Shown here: positions 12,471 through 25,700 of the stretch, in pieces
Numbering within the stretch: the first letter of the stretch is position 1
Layout: every line of letters begins with the position of its first letter
Assembly: GCF_932276165.1 (NCBI RefSeq)
Contig: NC_063993.1
Coordinates: 8,938,001-9,002,000, forward strand
Length of the DNA: 64,000 nucleotides
DNA from: Plutella xylostella
Taxonomy: Eukaryota; Arthropoda; Insecta; Lepidoptera; Plutellidae
Reading direction: 5' to 3'
The notes under the pieces: model-generated
What the model was told of the DNA's origin: nothing
The model's input: the letters and a program-made list of their open reading frames with translations, nothing else
Databases searched by the model: none
Position numbers and translations under genes: made by a program

Positions 12471-12613
12471 GCACTCCCATACAATTTGCTCCCGGTACCT
12501 CCTGCAGGTTGACTGGTAGAAAATGCTTCTAGCATTAAGTCCACCTCATTGTACATATTTACTTCTGTATATTGTGCAATAAAAGTATAAATAAATAAAT
12601 AAATAAATAAATA
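12471..12613 (+). mobile_element. LINE 3' end fragment with AAAT tail
   Basis: The block GGTTGACTGGTAGAAAATGC, then TAGCATTAAGTCCACC, and finally GTGCAATAAAAGTATAAATA, is a 3' UTR that ends in repeated AAAT. The same order (GGTTGGCTGGAAGAAA, GGCAATAAGCCCGCC, TACAATAAAGTGTATAAATA) closes the intact LINE at 60400-60536, so this is a 5'-truncated member of a related family. A minus-strand cousin lies at 26404-26525. Confidence 0.75.
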
Positions 12614-12974
12614 TAACTTGACCTCCAGACCTGCAGCGTAAATACGGGTAATTAAAACGGTTAATTTAGGTTAAATTTAAAATCTTTGTTATAATTTGAG
12701 AAACATTAATTAATTATAAAAATGCCTTTAGTATTTTTGCTTACATTATTTAAATACGGGGAAGTTCCTTTAATTGGCTTCTATTTCAGTAATATTACGA
12801 AAAAGTATTAAATTCCTGCCCGGATTCTGAAATTTCATAGAATTAGTATAGGTCAAATAATTAAGTACTACAAATAATTAGTAGGTGAAACAAACCTTTA
12901 AAATCTTTATTTAGATCTGTTATTTTAAAGAAATATCGAGTCGTGTCGTCACGGTTAATGAAGTCTTACGATAA
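12614..12974. other. No supported feature
   Basis: AT-rich. Nothing seen. Confidence 0.5.
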
Positions 12975-13130
12975 GAAAATAACTTTTCATATTTTCCTCA
13001 CGAGGTTTTCCATCACCGTGAAAACACGAGGTATGATTGCACTTTAATTCCTTTATTGCAACAAATAAGTACCTACATTGGCTTATGCCAAGATTTCAAC
13101 AGCACGAGGTCTTATCACCACGGCTCTGTG
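12975..13130 (-). repeat. Decayed SINE-like repeat
   Basis: The segment TTTTCCTCACGAGGTTTTCC resembles the reverse complement of the SINE body. A damaged tRNA-like head follows (GCCAAGATTTCAACAGCACG). It sits just downstream of the gene A exon, in its intron. Confidence 0.45.
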
Positions 13131-13156
13131 CGTGTGTATCTGTGTGTGAAACTTAC

Positions 13157-13359
13157 CCGCCATAATGGTGTTGAGTGTGGCGGACGGCGACGACGTCACC
13201 ACCAGAAGCAGTAACGTCATGGATATTCTCTGGATAATCTCGGCATACATTTATTTTTCTATCTAAATCACAACACGAAAGGAAAAACACAAGACACTCG
13301 CGACCCCGAGCGACTAGTTGCCTCGCTTCCATTCGCAAAGCGCCCGCGCACAGTTGGTT
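13157..13359 (-). CDS. Gene A, first coding exon (signal peptide)
   Basis: Read on the minus strand, a pyrimidine-rich acceptor (TTTTATTGTTTCAG) precedes the exon. A 5' UTR part follows, then a TAA directly upstream and in frame with an ATG at 13250. The coding part reads 31 residues starting MYAEIIQRISMTLLLLVVTS and ends in phase 1 at a strong GTAAGT donor (13156-13151). The hydrophobic MTLLLLVV core after a short polar start, followed by TSSPSA, is a typical signal peptide, so the product is probably secreted or a type I membrane protein. Later exons should lie to the left, but none could be identified, so the family is unknown. The long upstream intron resembles neuronal or cell-surface genes in insects (weak inference). 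Confidence 0.62.
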
Positions 13360-16300
13360 CTGAAACAATAAAAAAATTAAGAATTAGTGCGGTGTCAAGT
13401 TTCCATAAACACCATATACAAATAAAAGTATTTGTAATTGTTGTATTGTATTCACATACAGTAAACTAAGGACTGAGCTGAGCCTAGTGTGCATTAGCAT
13501 ACAAGAAACAATCAGTCTTATTTTTTCAAATCAATATTCTACTCTATTCTCAGCTGCTATGTTAGTGCTTGTGCACAATGGCCCTCAAAAGAACAAAATA
13601 AAATGAAAAATGGAATACACGACGAAGAAACGAAGATTCAAAAAATCACACATAGATAAAACAAAGTAAAAGGTCAAATTTATAATTTCGAAACTTAGAT
13701 GAAAGTTTCAAGTTTGGTTACAAATATAGCTGGGGTCGCAAATTTGTTCTGTGAACGCTGTTATTATGAACAAAGTTTGTACAAAACGTGTACTAAACGA
13801 AATAGTTTAGTTGAGACTAATAATGAGATTTCCCTGGGGATCTGACCACGTAGTTATATCTGTCTGAGGTTTCGGGCCATGTATTGTAGAGGTAAATTTT
13901 GAAATTCTATTCAGCCGTTGACTGTTGTATTAATATAGCTTATCATTATTATTGTGTATTTCCTTAAATACATAGGCATATCATAGGTCTGTATCTGTGA
14001 GTTAATAATGTCTACCAAAATAGTCTATCATAATAGGTAGGAAGTTTAAATCAAAGTGAAACCTAATAGGGGCTGATTAAAGTATATTTTTCTGGTAGCC
14101 GATACCGTGATTGTCTCCAACAAATGACCCGCATTCACTTGTCTAATGTCTAACCAAGTTCATTGGTCTGAGAAGCTCAATGACCTACATTATAAGGGAG
14201 GAAGCTATTGTTCCCCGCATCCTCAATTAGACCTTATTGTTATTTAAATTAAGCTTATTTTAAAAATAGTATCTTGAGTTAAAAGATATTTTAAACGCTG
14301 TCCATCGAATGTGCCATGCCGACTTTTTAAATTAGATAAAATATGTGTTTTATATTTTAATACCGATCATAATATACAATATGAGATTAATGCTAATTAA
14401 ATTCTAACATAAATATTGAGGATTGACAACAACAACAATATAGTGATGAAATTTCCTTGAAGTGGGTGTGATTTTCTTCATTTTTGCTCCTTACTTCGCA
14501 AGCGGTGTAAAGTGCCACAGACTATCAGCGAAAATTCCTAAGCATATTCAGAGCATTGTTCGCTAAAAACACCTGCGGCTTATATTGTGATCTAAGTAAG
14601 ACCTATTGCAAAATTAATAAAGCCTTATCAATATTGGTATTAAATAACATGTCAACTAATATGAGGAGGGTATTCATTTGGGAGTTCCATTGATGTAACT
14701 TTAATAGGTTGTGTTGTTACTGACCTATTCATTTTGCGTGGGTGATAAATGATAGTAGCCGCTTTTAGTAGTTAATAATATAGTAAGAGAATATATCTGT
14801 CTTTGATTGTGATTTGATTAATGATTATTTACACCATAAATGTCATTGTTAGACAGTATTAACTATACATTTGCCAAGAGAAATCTATTCAAAAAGCATC
14901 TCACTTCAAGTGAGGGTTAAAATTATGATATATTATGTTACACATAACGTGTACGATATTTTCTGAGATTCCGTCGCACGCAACCCTTAAAGTTTCGAGT
15001 GCGCACCGACCCGGATTACGGAACCCTCATTTGCTCAGTATGACACTTCAACGGTATCCCTTCCGAAATAAAAACAACACCCTGCTTCTGACGGGCTCTA
15101 GTACGCTCTTGTTATTTTGAAAAGAAAAGCAACTATGATATTTGCACTCGTGTTTTTGACGTGGCAAGTTTTTTTGCGCTATATTCCATTAGCTGGCCTG
15201 TAACAGCACAAAAGTTGGATCGCAAAGTAATTGTGTTGCCATCGGGAAAATATAGGACCGCTTTTTAGTTCCCTTTATAATATAAAGGAGCAGTGTATTA
15301 TACGGGCACGGTGGAGTTAGGAAAATTTCGTGATAGCCATACTTTTTTTTCGTTATAGGGTGTTTTTTGGCCAAAGAAAAATAACCTTTTGTGCTCTATG
15401 ATTTCACTCTCTGTGGATTAACTGCAGTAGACATGAATGATTTGGGTCTCATTCTGATTTATGCCAAGTTCTATTATTTCCGATTTACGCCTAGGAAAAG
15501 TATTATTCACCATCGGTATTATCTCTAGCGGGTTCCGTAAAAATTGCCTGCCATTTTTCATTTGTACCTCAGGTATGTTTTTTTTTCCTTAATACTGCGT
15601 TGCTATTGTCTCTGGTATTAATAAATCACATAAGTATGTAACGTTTATTGCTTGAGGGTCATGACAGCGACGCCGTGTGTACAGTAATAATATACGTAAT
15701 CAAATAACCATTTTGTTCGTCTGTAGACGATTCGCCTTGTGACCTCCGAGTCATATTAAATTCATGGCGGCCTACATAAATCAAGGAACAGAGACTCTAG
15801 TCATTTCTGATTCATGTCTCAAACAAGATAAACAATTTGTGCGAATTTTCCGAGCAGTATATTTCTCTTTTATCCTGAATTTTGTCTACAAGGTCAGTTA
15901 ATCCCTAGCATCAGTCGGAATACAAGGAGACGTAGTTACAAATAAGTAGGTATGTTTAGATTTGGTTTTGAGAGTAATTTTAGTTATTAATATGATAAAT
16001 TAATTTGAATAAATAGCTATATTTCTGACCGTAAAGTAGTAGCAAAATATGGTGCGTTGCAACTAATGAACAGCTTTTCAGACGCACGAAATTTACCTTT
16101 CTTGGGTTATTGCTGTCTCCAACGGCCGTATGCATTTTAACCGACATTAAAACAAGGAGGATATTCTCAATTCGTCTGTACTTATGTTTTATACAGGCTT
16201 ATCGTTTTGTGACGAAGATGTGCAGGTTATAATTAACACAGTTTGTAATTTCCAGAATTGCACTGATAAAACTGTACCTTTAAAATTAGGTTTATATTTT

Positions 16301-17364
16301 TAACATTTTGACCTTATAAACTACTCTATTATAGAAATGATTTTTCAGACATCTCTTTCTTGTAGATGACAGGGAAATATTATGTATATTTTTCTAGAGA
16401 CCTCAATTTCAGTCTGTAACCAAGGTCTTAACATCTATTTTGATTAAATTACAGCGAGTTTATTTAGAAGGGAACGATAACAGGGTACAGAATCTATTCT
16501 TTTCAAAGTGAGTTTATGAAATGAATTAATCTAATATTTTCATAGTGTTCTGTTACTGGCATAGGTACCGATACTACCGGGTAATTAAAGTTTAGTGTAT
16601 TCGAGAAATTAATCGAAATCTTAATATATATTTTGTGTATCTTTGTTTGTAATTTACCTACATCTTGTATGTGTTAGATCTAAAATGTTCGTAGTTGAAT
16701 GTTGTTCAACGTTAATGTTATTAAGGGTGAAAAGGTATTAAATTTAACTCTTCCTTGAATGTAAAAGTGCATAATTAATATTTGTTTGCGTCATGTAACT
16801 TAATTACCTAATGTCCCAACATACATGGTATAGAGCAGGGAACTTCACTGAAGATGGATTGTTATAATATACGTAGGTACACTAGGTACATCATTCTTGA
16901 AATCCTTCATAAACATCAGTTAAAAAAAACTAGTTGCACGACCGCCGCAAATGCTACTCTTGGTGTAGAGTAAAGTAATTCATGGCTAATGTAATATTAT
17001 AGCTGTATCCAATCAACTTACTTATTTAAATTGGCTTATCAGTCAGTAAAAGTCAGAATTTAAACCCACGTCCGTTTGATGAGAGACTAACAAATGCGAT
17101 CGTCAAAATAATCCCCTAAAATTATTTTGCATAAAAACGGCCTAAAAGTTAGGTGTACTTTTCCGCGAATCTATTTCAGCTTCAAGGGTGTCCCCTAAAA
17201 GGTTGCTTCACCCTTGTCACGGGTAACGCTTTTATTTTTACACGAAGTAACGCGCTGAAATATATCGCCGGCACCTTTTTCATTTTAATCTACATTGATA
17301 ATTATTCTTATATACCTACTTCTCCACAGCCACTGATATTTTTGACGTAATAATTTATAACACT
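13360..17364. other. Probable gene A intron, left part
   Basis: No exon is supported on either strand. A short fragment at 16137-16190 (ACCGACATTAAAACAAGGAG with CTCAATTCGTCTGTA) belongs to a widespread lepidopteran repeat that recurs at 50420-50465. The rest is AT-rich. Confidence 0.45.
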
Positions 17365-17482
17365 TACACTCGTGCTCAATGAAAAAGTTCCAGTCGCTAA
17401 ATGCCGACACCAAATGACACAAATTTTTAAAACAATTAAGTACTTAATTTTAAATTTGAACATATACATATATTTACGTTTT
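17365..17482 (+). mobile_element. TACACTCACGGGCAATG MITE, 5' half only
   Basis: It starts TACACTCGTGCTCAATGAAA, then GTTCCAGTCGCTAAATGCCG and the ACACCAAATGAC segment shared with the other copies. The right half, including the terminal inverted repeat, is missing. It is a truncated member of the seven-copy family. Confidence 0.7.
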
Positions 17483-19184
17483 TGAAATTTGATATACATA
17501 TTTTAATGCGCTGTATCTGAAACGTTTTAATTATCGCTAGCGAGTAGGTATAGGTATATTTATTTAATAAAATATAATGATCGTAGCCACATACCGATTT
17601 AAAAGGTACACAGAACCTACAGCAGAAGAAACAATTCACCAGTATTTTATAAATTAAAACCGCTAAAATGTCATAATTTTCCTTGTTGACCGACGGATAA
17701 ATATTAGTCGACGAAGACACTTCGGAGCTCAGACAATTAAGCGCATCTGCACAAGTGACCGGCCACTGAGTCTAATCCAATTAATGGCTTGATCAAAGGT
17801 AATTCAGCTTATCTGTGTCATCCTGTATGTATGTAGGTATACAAAATCACTTCACTGCTGCTAAGAAGCCAAGATCTCTTGAGTAACTGTCTCTGCTTTA
17901 GGTTTAGCATATTTTATGGCAACTACGACTGCTAATTGTGGATGAAGAATAATATTTTCGCCCCGTAAAAATAGCAGGTATACGGGGTATACCCACCCGC
18001 GCAAACACTTTGACTGCACGAGACAAAATTGAGTGTGAGTAAATCAATAAGGCTCGTATGTTTATTGATAAAATATTCTACAATTTATTCATCTTCCATC
18101 TGATGATGTTTGTCTGACTGGAGTTTGTGCTTCACCATGATGATTCACTTATGGGACCTATTCTATGATCTGTGGGGGAATCAGATCCTGTACGCCTGTT
18201 AGATAGAACTACATTGTGTTGAAGTTGAAATGTACATACCTAAGTATCTCTACGTTAATTTTTTTTTATTATCCCTTATTCTTTATTCCCACGCGAAACC
18301 CTTTAAAGGTGAACAATAACTCGTGCGGAAAAGTCGCTAATTTCATCAAAATATAAATATAGCTAAGTTCATTATGTTTCTAAACTTAATTTCATACCTA
18401 ACTTTTTTCCGCTGTCGAATTGAGTCCGCATAGAAAAAAAACTGAAGTATGAAGGTAGGTGGATTAAAGAGTCATCATAACTTTGAGTTGAAAACTTTGG
18501 ATATCTTGAATTTTCAAGAAATGAAAATAATGTTATTGAGGATATTTTCCGAGAGATACTGTATATAGGTACACACAGTGTTATCCTCATGACAGGTCTG
18601 CCTTTCCTCGGTGTAGTGGGTACGAATCTAAATATAACAGCAGGTAGTTGAAAATTATTCATCATGACACGAGAATTAAAGAGAATCTCTTTCATTCGTA
18701 TTAGGTACTAAGCCAGTGTTAAGTGTAGTTGTTCTGTTGAATGTAAAGCTAAGTTACTGAGAAAGGAATATAGGTTATAAACTGTGTCCGTAAAAAATAT
18801 ATGAATTTAGGTATTTTATCTTACTTTAGGGATGTTTTTGTTTAGATTGGGGACACCAGTTTTAAATGAAATAAAAAATATGTTAAATTCATAAACCGTG
18901 ATAATAGTAACAATACAATTTATAAATAACACTGTCTATAAAAAATAGTAAGTAGTAATTATAAAAAAAGTCACACTAATTACGTTAGGTGATTTTATTT
19001 TCGGAAAGAATGCGGGGATGAGCAGCTTTCTAACTGTATGCTTAAATTATTCAGACGCAATATAAAGGAATTTGGTGGCGGAAAATAACATAAGTATTTA
19101 TAAAGTAGTGGAGTTGGGGGCTAACAGATAAGTGGCGCTGTACCGCAGATTCCGCAATACACTTAAAAGTTCGAACACACTCAC
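17483..19184. other. Probable gene A intron, right part
   Basis: No exon is supported. At 17700-17800 a non-repeat stretch contains TTGATCAAAGG (a TCF/Pangolin-type site), CTAATCC and CAATTAATGG within about 50 bases, which could be a regulatory element (inference). A 107-residue minus frame at 18372-18695 has no recognisable domain. Confidence 0.4.
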
Positions 19185-19400
19185 CGTCTTTCCCCTGAAA
19201 CTTCACTCGTCACAAACACATCGCTCACTCACACAACGAACATTCGAAATCCAACGTACACTTCTTAATTCAAATTCAAAGCTCCCGCCAAAAAGTGCGC
19301 CTGTAATTTTTTCATTCACCGCATCCGATTAAACCGTTGAGGCAATAAGATCGGCTCTCAACCCCGTGTCGTTTGAACGTGTGCGCGCTACGACAGTCGC
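19185..19400 (-). other. Gene A probable 5' UTR exon
   Basis: On the minus strand this moderately GC-rich stretch ends with GAAAGACG followed by a GTGAGT donor at 19184-19179. It lies directly downstream of a CpG-rich block. It would splice to the acceptor at 13360-13361 ahead of the signal-peptide exon. The transcription start is not resolved, so the right edge is approximate. It would be an untranslated first exon. Confidence 0.45.
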
Positions 19401-19600
19401 GATATTACTAAGGGCGCAAGTTGACAGGCCCACGGCGCATGCGCGAGTAACTCTTCGGCCTGACGGACTTATTCAGGAGTTAATTAATATATCAACTTTT
19501 CTCCGCGTCTGTATCAAGCCGGAGCGCGCCATCTTTCGTCCGAGGTATCAACCGTTCCCACTAATTAAACATTTGGCTTACTGTCAAATAAAATAACTTT
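19340..19600 (-). promoter_or_regulatory. CpG-rich promoter region of gene A
   Basis: CpG density jumps here against an AT-rich background. At 19435-19444 there is a perfect GCGCATGCGC palindrome, the binding consensus of NRF1 (Ewg in Drosophila), which marks TATA-less housekeeping and neuronal promoters. No clear TATA box is seen. Further upstream (19620-19760) several TAATTA homeodomain-type cores cluster, which may be an upstream enhancer. Confidence 0.5.
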
Positions 19601-21279
19601 GGGGGAGTTTTTAGAGTCAAGGGCGGTCGCAGATTTCTCTCGCTCGAGTTCCCAATTATGGTCCTTAATAATAATTAATCTCGGTAGCCTCGCTTCTGGT
19701 CAGGGCGTCTCTATCCCGCTAATTACTATCTCGGCGGCTAATTGTAGTACTAATCACTTTTAAATTTTTAATTCGGTTAAGATTTTAATGAAATCTCCAG
19801 CGCTAGGCATCTGTCCTGCTTGGAACTTAGTTGAAAAAGGTCCTGCTTAAAGTGAATCCATCTAAGGCTCTTTACTTTATCAGTAGGTGCTTGAGATAGT
19901 TAGAGGAACTCCGCTGCCCTCCTATGGGAATATGAGCAAACATTTTAGATGTAATTTGGCTTAAATATTTATCAAGGCAGCCTGGACGTAAGTTAGCGGA
20001 TTAAGTTTTTCAGTACGACCAAGATACTTTCTTAGAGGGGTAGGCTAGATGAATAGACTCTCTGGGACTTTTAATCACATGCAAATTTCAATAAACTTCT
20101 ATCCGTTTTAAAGACTCTGTAGAGTTCATAATTACTACTATTAATAGCCCAATGTACGATAATTAAGCTATACAAACAATAACAAATCAGCTGAAGTACC
20201 TCCATAAGGATTACACCTGAAAAGCGAAGTTAAATTATTATACAAAAGTACCTAGCTAGTTTCAGTGAGGGTACCCAATGAGGGATTTGGGGAGAGAAAT
20301 AGATCATACCCAATTATAATGTATTAGATTTCAACAACTCAACTAACTCAACACAATAAATCAATCAACACCTTGTTTTAAATGTTATTCATATTTTTAC
20401 GGAGATAGTAACGATAACGTAAATAACGATAACGTTTTTATTTCTAGTGAAAGTTGAAAAAAGATATTCTGGCGGTCTTGAAACTTCAAAAATTCTTTGA
20501 AAAATTGAAGTGGATATACTAACGGAGATTATACATACCTATATTAATACTTAGGATTATCTCTACACCTCCTGAATCGAGCTCATGCTTGCGTAAATTG
20601 ATTCAACCCGAACAATTATTTCAATGACATTCTTCTGAGAGAATGAGTAATTTAATTAGGAGAAGTAGCCGTTACCTATTACAAGCTAAATTAAAGTCAT
20701 TCAAAGGCCATCCGTATTCTCTGCTTCTGAATAAACATTAAGAGGTAAAATTTATCCCACAGTGATTTTAGTATTAGTATTATAATTTATCTACCTAAGT
20801 GTCTACATCGGCATTGTACATATCGCATCAAACGGATTGTCATAAAAGGAGAAACTGCGTCTGAAATGCCGATAAAGTGGACGCATTTGTGTGAATTTGT
20901 ATATAAATAATACTGAATGCCTTACGTCTGTTGCATACGATGCCGAAGCTTACCTAAAACAGCCAGATTCGAGCCGCAGAGCAGAGGGAAGGTAACAATA
21001 TAAATAAGTGACTTATTCTACCTTACAAACACTTCAGAATAAGCGCTGTTTTAACTTTAGACAGCTTAAATAATTAACATGTAGTACTAAATTCATTCTA
21101 ACCAAAAGTGAATAACGTACACAGAGAACCTTATTCAATTTAAACTTGGCTACATCCTTGGACTGCAGGATATACTGTAGACGGATATGATTTGTGTGTG
21201 TGGGTTTAAATTACAGACCATAATAAATAGATAGCGCTTTGGATATGCATTCGCCTAAATTAGGATATAAACTAAGGAA
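19600..21279. other. Upstream/intergenic region
   Basis: No gene. The 19620-19790 part is non-repetitive, with TAATTAATC, GCTAATTACT and GGCTAATTG motifs suggestive of a regulatory element. The remainder up to the LTR element shows nothing I can support. Confidence 0.4.
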
Positions 21280-21610
21280 TGTTAGCGTTTAAATTTACCA
21301 ATGCTATTCTTTACTAATATCAAGCTACTTATTTCATCATAGGTCCGGCCGGATTACTAGATGTAGCTAGGAGTTGTTCTTTAGTTCATTTTAGTTTCTA
21401 TATTGTCTGTGATTCGCATTGACTGGCCGGTCACTGGATTCATGCGGATTCATTCAATTCAAGATGGCAGAAAAAACAAGGATAACTTTTAAAAGACTTC
21501 TGTTTGTTATTAGATTCCTTTTTGAATAGTTTGTGTTCCTTATAAAAGTATTTTACTTCAAACTTCCTGAGTGTCTTATTTTCAGCATCTTCTATAGTAC
21601 CAAGCTAACA
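21280..21610 (+). repeat. 5' LTR with TATA box
   Basis: It has TGTTAGC and GCTAACA ends. A TATAAAAG box at 21541-21548 would place the transcription start near 21570, giving a long U3 and a short R-U5. A splice-acceptor-like TGTCTTATTTTCAG occurs near the 3' end, so read-through splicing into neighbouring sequence is possible. It is identical to the 3' LTR by eye over all 331 bases. Confidence 0.88.
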
Positions 21611-21652
21611 TTTCAGAATTGAGATGAGTAAGTCTACGCCCACCGGTAAGTG
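21611..21652 (+). other. Leader with short ORF and splice donor
   Basis: Thirteen bases after the 5' LTR an ATG opens seven codons (MSKSTPT) and part of an eighth, then meets a consensus donor (ACCG|GTAAGTG). A plausible acceptor (GTGTACCTATTTCAG) occurs near 28690, about 7 kb away and close to the 3' end. If spliced, the short frame stays open for only a few more codons before a stop. This arrangement looks like a gene-start exon kept in an element that lost its coding region. Whether the intron is used is unknown. Confidence 0.45.
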
Positions 21653-22501
21653 AATTTATTTCTGTGCTTAGTTATGAAAATTGTTATGGATATAACAATA
21701 TGCAGTTTCTATGATTACTGAAAAGAAATTTACGTATTATTAACCACTATCTTAAGAAATTAATATCACGTAAAGTCCAAATAAGGTTATAAAAGGTAAA
21801 AACGCGATCATCACGCTATATTTGGCGAAAATTTTATCATTGTGATTAATTTCATTATCGAAAAGTGCAAAACACAGCTTTATAAGGTAGATTTGTATTA
21901 AAACTGTTGTCTTGCAAACAGCAACAGTGAATGCAAAGTACTTTACTTTATTTGAAATATCGCGTGCGTATTAGGCCTAAATGCAAAATGGAGAATTCGC
22001 AATTCCTCCCATTATTGTGAATTAGCAGTAGCAACTGTAGCAAGTCAATAATTAATAATCATAAAGTTTATTTCTCTTTGATTTAATTGATCAAGTAATA
22101 ACTGAATTTTTAGCATGAACTGACGATGTAGGTAATATCCTACAGAAAAAAAATCTTAATACCGCGATGTAATATCCACCATGGAATGCCAACCCTACTT
22201 TAGAGTATTGTACTCTATATCATTTAAGCGTGATCTATAATCTATAACACTAATAGAGTACGCTAAAATAGACTTTTTTTTACACATTTTTACTAGTCAT
22301 ATAATATTACGCAAAAACACATAATCAAAACCAAAAAAAAGTCGACTATTTACTTTGGACGATCTTGAACGCAGCCACTTATGTCAAACGTCAAATGTCA
22401 CATGTGACAAGTTATTTTGAGAAGTTTTTGAGGTTTGTTTTGTTTGTGACATTGGTTTTGTTTGTTTGGAATACTTTTATCCATTCGTTATAACGTGATT
22501 G
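21653..22501. other. LTR element interior, no feature
   Basis: AT-rich non-coding sequence. The TGTCACATGTGACA palindrome near 22396 is the only notable site. Confidence 0.5.
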
Positions 22502-22745
22502 ATGAACATTGATAATGCCGATCAAGCATCCTGTACTGATAATAATAACGCAAGTACCCCATCTAAAAATCGAAAAGTTTTGACGAAGAAAAAAAAGGAC
22601 ACAGAAGTACACACAACTTTGGGAAAATGAGTTTTCATGGCTAAGAAAAGACTCAGAAAGTGATACAAATGCAAAATCCATAATCTGTGGCGAAGTTTTC
22701 TCTCTATTCCATCAGCTGGAGTTGTACACGTACGTAAGAGTGTTT
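22502..22745 (+). pseudogene. Zinc-finger (BED/TTF-like) gene fossil
   Basis: An ATG at 22502 opens a polar frame rich in Asn, Lys and Thr that stops at a TGA near 22627. One base over, a second frame continues with WENEFSWLRKDSESD and IICGEVFS. The order W-x3-F-x-W-L, an acidic/Lys stretch, then C-x-x-C-like IICG with FS is typical of BED/TTF-type zinc-finger proteins encoded by hAT-related transposons and their domesticated relatives. Here one expected Cys reads as Ser, and at least two frame breaks are present. It lies inside the LTR element interior and ends near a GTACGTAAG donor-like site. It is probably a captured or nested remnant. Confidence 0.5.
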
Positions 22746-25700
22746 GATTTTTCTTCTGTATGCTATCTGTTGACGAAAATGTTTTGTGTGTGTGTATGCT
22801 TTTATTGGTGCCTTAGTGAAGGTGCATGCATCATCTATTTAAAATCTTTTCAGATATATCATTTCATTATACCCGCATGCTTACATTATTTTCTGTCATT
22901 TTGTTTTCTTATTTTCGAATCAATTATAAAAAAAAATACAACATATGAATTAAAACTATACATTGAATGCCTCACCATTGAGACAATAGATAAACAATAC
23001 TCCAATATACCTATTAGTTATCATACCACCCAGGCGGTTCAACCTGGCTCACAAACTGTAAAATTTTGTTGAACTTCTTTCTTTAGGAAAAACTTTTAAC
23101 AGGAAAGATAAAGATGTCCTAATAATATAAGTTATCTATATGAAAGTCAAATACAGAGATTAGTCGAGAACATTAAATTACCATTTAGTACCTATTTAAT
23201 CATGACCTGTAACAGCTGTATTGCATTTTAACGTTACATTCATTTATTATTGTAAAGGTTTAGCATTACATTACTAACTTTCTTGCTTCCGAATATTATT
23301 GTGGATAGTAAGTACCTACCTACCTGTATTTTAAACAAGTCAGGATATAAACAATGTCCAAAAGGATCAAATAGCACAGTCTATTCTGTGTAATTCATAG
23401 ATATTCACATCGCAACAGGCAGGTCAAATCAGAAGTATTAATTAATACTATTAGTAATATCTGCAAAATCCAAGACGTATAATGTATTTTTTCTTGCTTG
23501 GCGCGGATCTTGAGCGGCCTTGGAGTGTCTTTTTATTTGAATTAATTTCAAAACAAATTTATGAAATGAAACATAAATACACATGAAATGCATAGAATGA
23601 TTGATTTCGTAATTAAACCATTTATTCAATTCTTTATTTGTGAACATAGGTAATGTATGAATAACAGGTGTTCAGCAGAATATTGAGAGCTGAGAGTACA
23701 AATCATGCACACATGCTATTTCCATAATTTAAACATTAGGTACAATAAATAATGACTTAACGAATTGTGTTAATACAAGTACAATAATGCCTCAATTAAT
23801 AAATATCAATGTTGAATAACATTATTAATTTTATAATGTCATAGTGTATCATCAGTCAAATATTTATGTATAATAATGAGCATTTTCCTACTAGTAACTC
23901 ATATAATTCCTTTTGAAACAAATCATAACTTAAACTGTGGACCTCCACAGTACCTAATTGGGAATTTCATTAAAACAAATTTTGGTCTCATACACAATAT
24001 GTTATTTCTTCATCAATGCTGTTTTTACGACGGAAAACTTACGTTATTAATATATTGTGAACTACCTTATTAATCTGTTAAGAGTCTGGGAGACTTTGAC
24101 AAACAAACATTTGTTTTACAAAAACCGCAACTTCATATATGTATAAAGATGGAAAAGTAAGTATTTTGGCTGTAGTTAATTTGTTTAATTGTATTTTTAT
24201 TAAAAAGGACACACAAAGATTGTTTACCTTTTGTGCTGAGTGAGAGTGAATGTACATGCAATCACCCATTTTATGACATATTATTATCCGTATTAGTTTC
24301 AATATGGGTCTTTTCCAACACCTTTAAGAAGGCTGGACGTCTCAGACAACTTTTAAATCTGATAACATTATTTCCGTAGTTTAAAAACATTAAGTATAAA
24401 TACATGTTATTATTCTGTTAGTAAATACCACTAGGTCCCTAAGTTTTGAATACTTTATTCATGATCTGCTAAATAAATATAAATTACCATAGGTATATTA
24501 CAACTTTAATGTTTATGAAGTGTTATATTTTGTATTTTTAAGTACCTACTGCTTTGTTGAGTTTTAAGGAAAAGTCGTTATATCGTATAGGAGACTATGA
24601 TAATGGAAATTATATATATTTACTTAGAATTAAAACTAATGTAACACCAACATAGTTGCAATGATAATAATTTATATTATGATTATAAGCAATTTTAGAA
24701 AACAATATTTGTATTCCTAGACTTAGCAAAAGCCTTCATCTTTATTAGATAAACTTAAACGGGATTATATCCCATGCATTATCATGATACTATCTTACAA
24801 ATGTCTAACAACAAACAAATTGCGGAACCTGGAATATTCTCTCTCTTCTCTATTGGTTTTCCATGACTTGTTAATACTAAATATAAATAAAACTAACTAT
24901 TGACCAGTTTCCATACATAACAATGCTCAGCCTCACATTGATTTCAATCTAAAAATGCTTACATTTTGTGAACTTTAAAACTCAAACTACAGTGTGAAAA
25001 TATCAATTATGCTCTGTCCATTATATTATTGGTTTTTGGACAGTTGAAATCCCATACATTTTTGACGACTAAAAGGAAAACCAACTTTACTTACCAGACA
25101 TAAGGAAGCGTCATAAAAAAAAACAAAAACATAGTGGAAGCTATATAAGTCTCTCGAGTTGATAATCACCTTGGTGTGAATCACATAACGTCAACAACAC
25201 AGATATAATTAAAAACTATACCGTAGGTACTATTTGTTTATTTATTTATTAATTTATTTAAATAAGGAACACGACTACTGACCACATATACAGTCTAACT
25301 ATAGTCATGGAAGTAAAGAGTGCGAATTTGTGGAGACTTTATGTCATTGCCTGTTGAATACTTACAGTTACAGTTAATTATATTAGGAAATAAAATAGCA
25401 ATTGACTATATCGTTTAACGGATTGGTGCTTAGATGAAGGTAATAGATCAATTTAATACGGTATTTTACAATTAGTTCGGATCAATTTCAGTTCTGGACT
25501 TTATAAATAGACTGTAAAGCTTTTGCACAGTCAGTCATCACATCAGTTACTTTAAATATCCCTGTAGGAACTGCCAAGAACCCATCTCATACTATTTGGG
25601 CATAGAGCAGTAATTAAAACAAAATATTTCAAATCTATTTTATTTCCTACATTTCAAATATATATTTTATTTGTGTTGCCGCTGGCTTGCTGACGTAGAG

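Noticed and set aside
22722..23072. 116-residue frame in the LTR element as a gag or env remnant
   Set aside because: Cys/Phe/Tyr-rich low-complexity translation with no retroelement motif.
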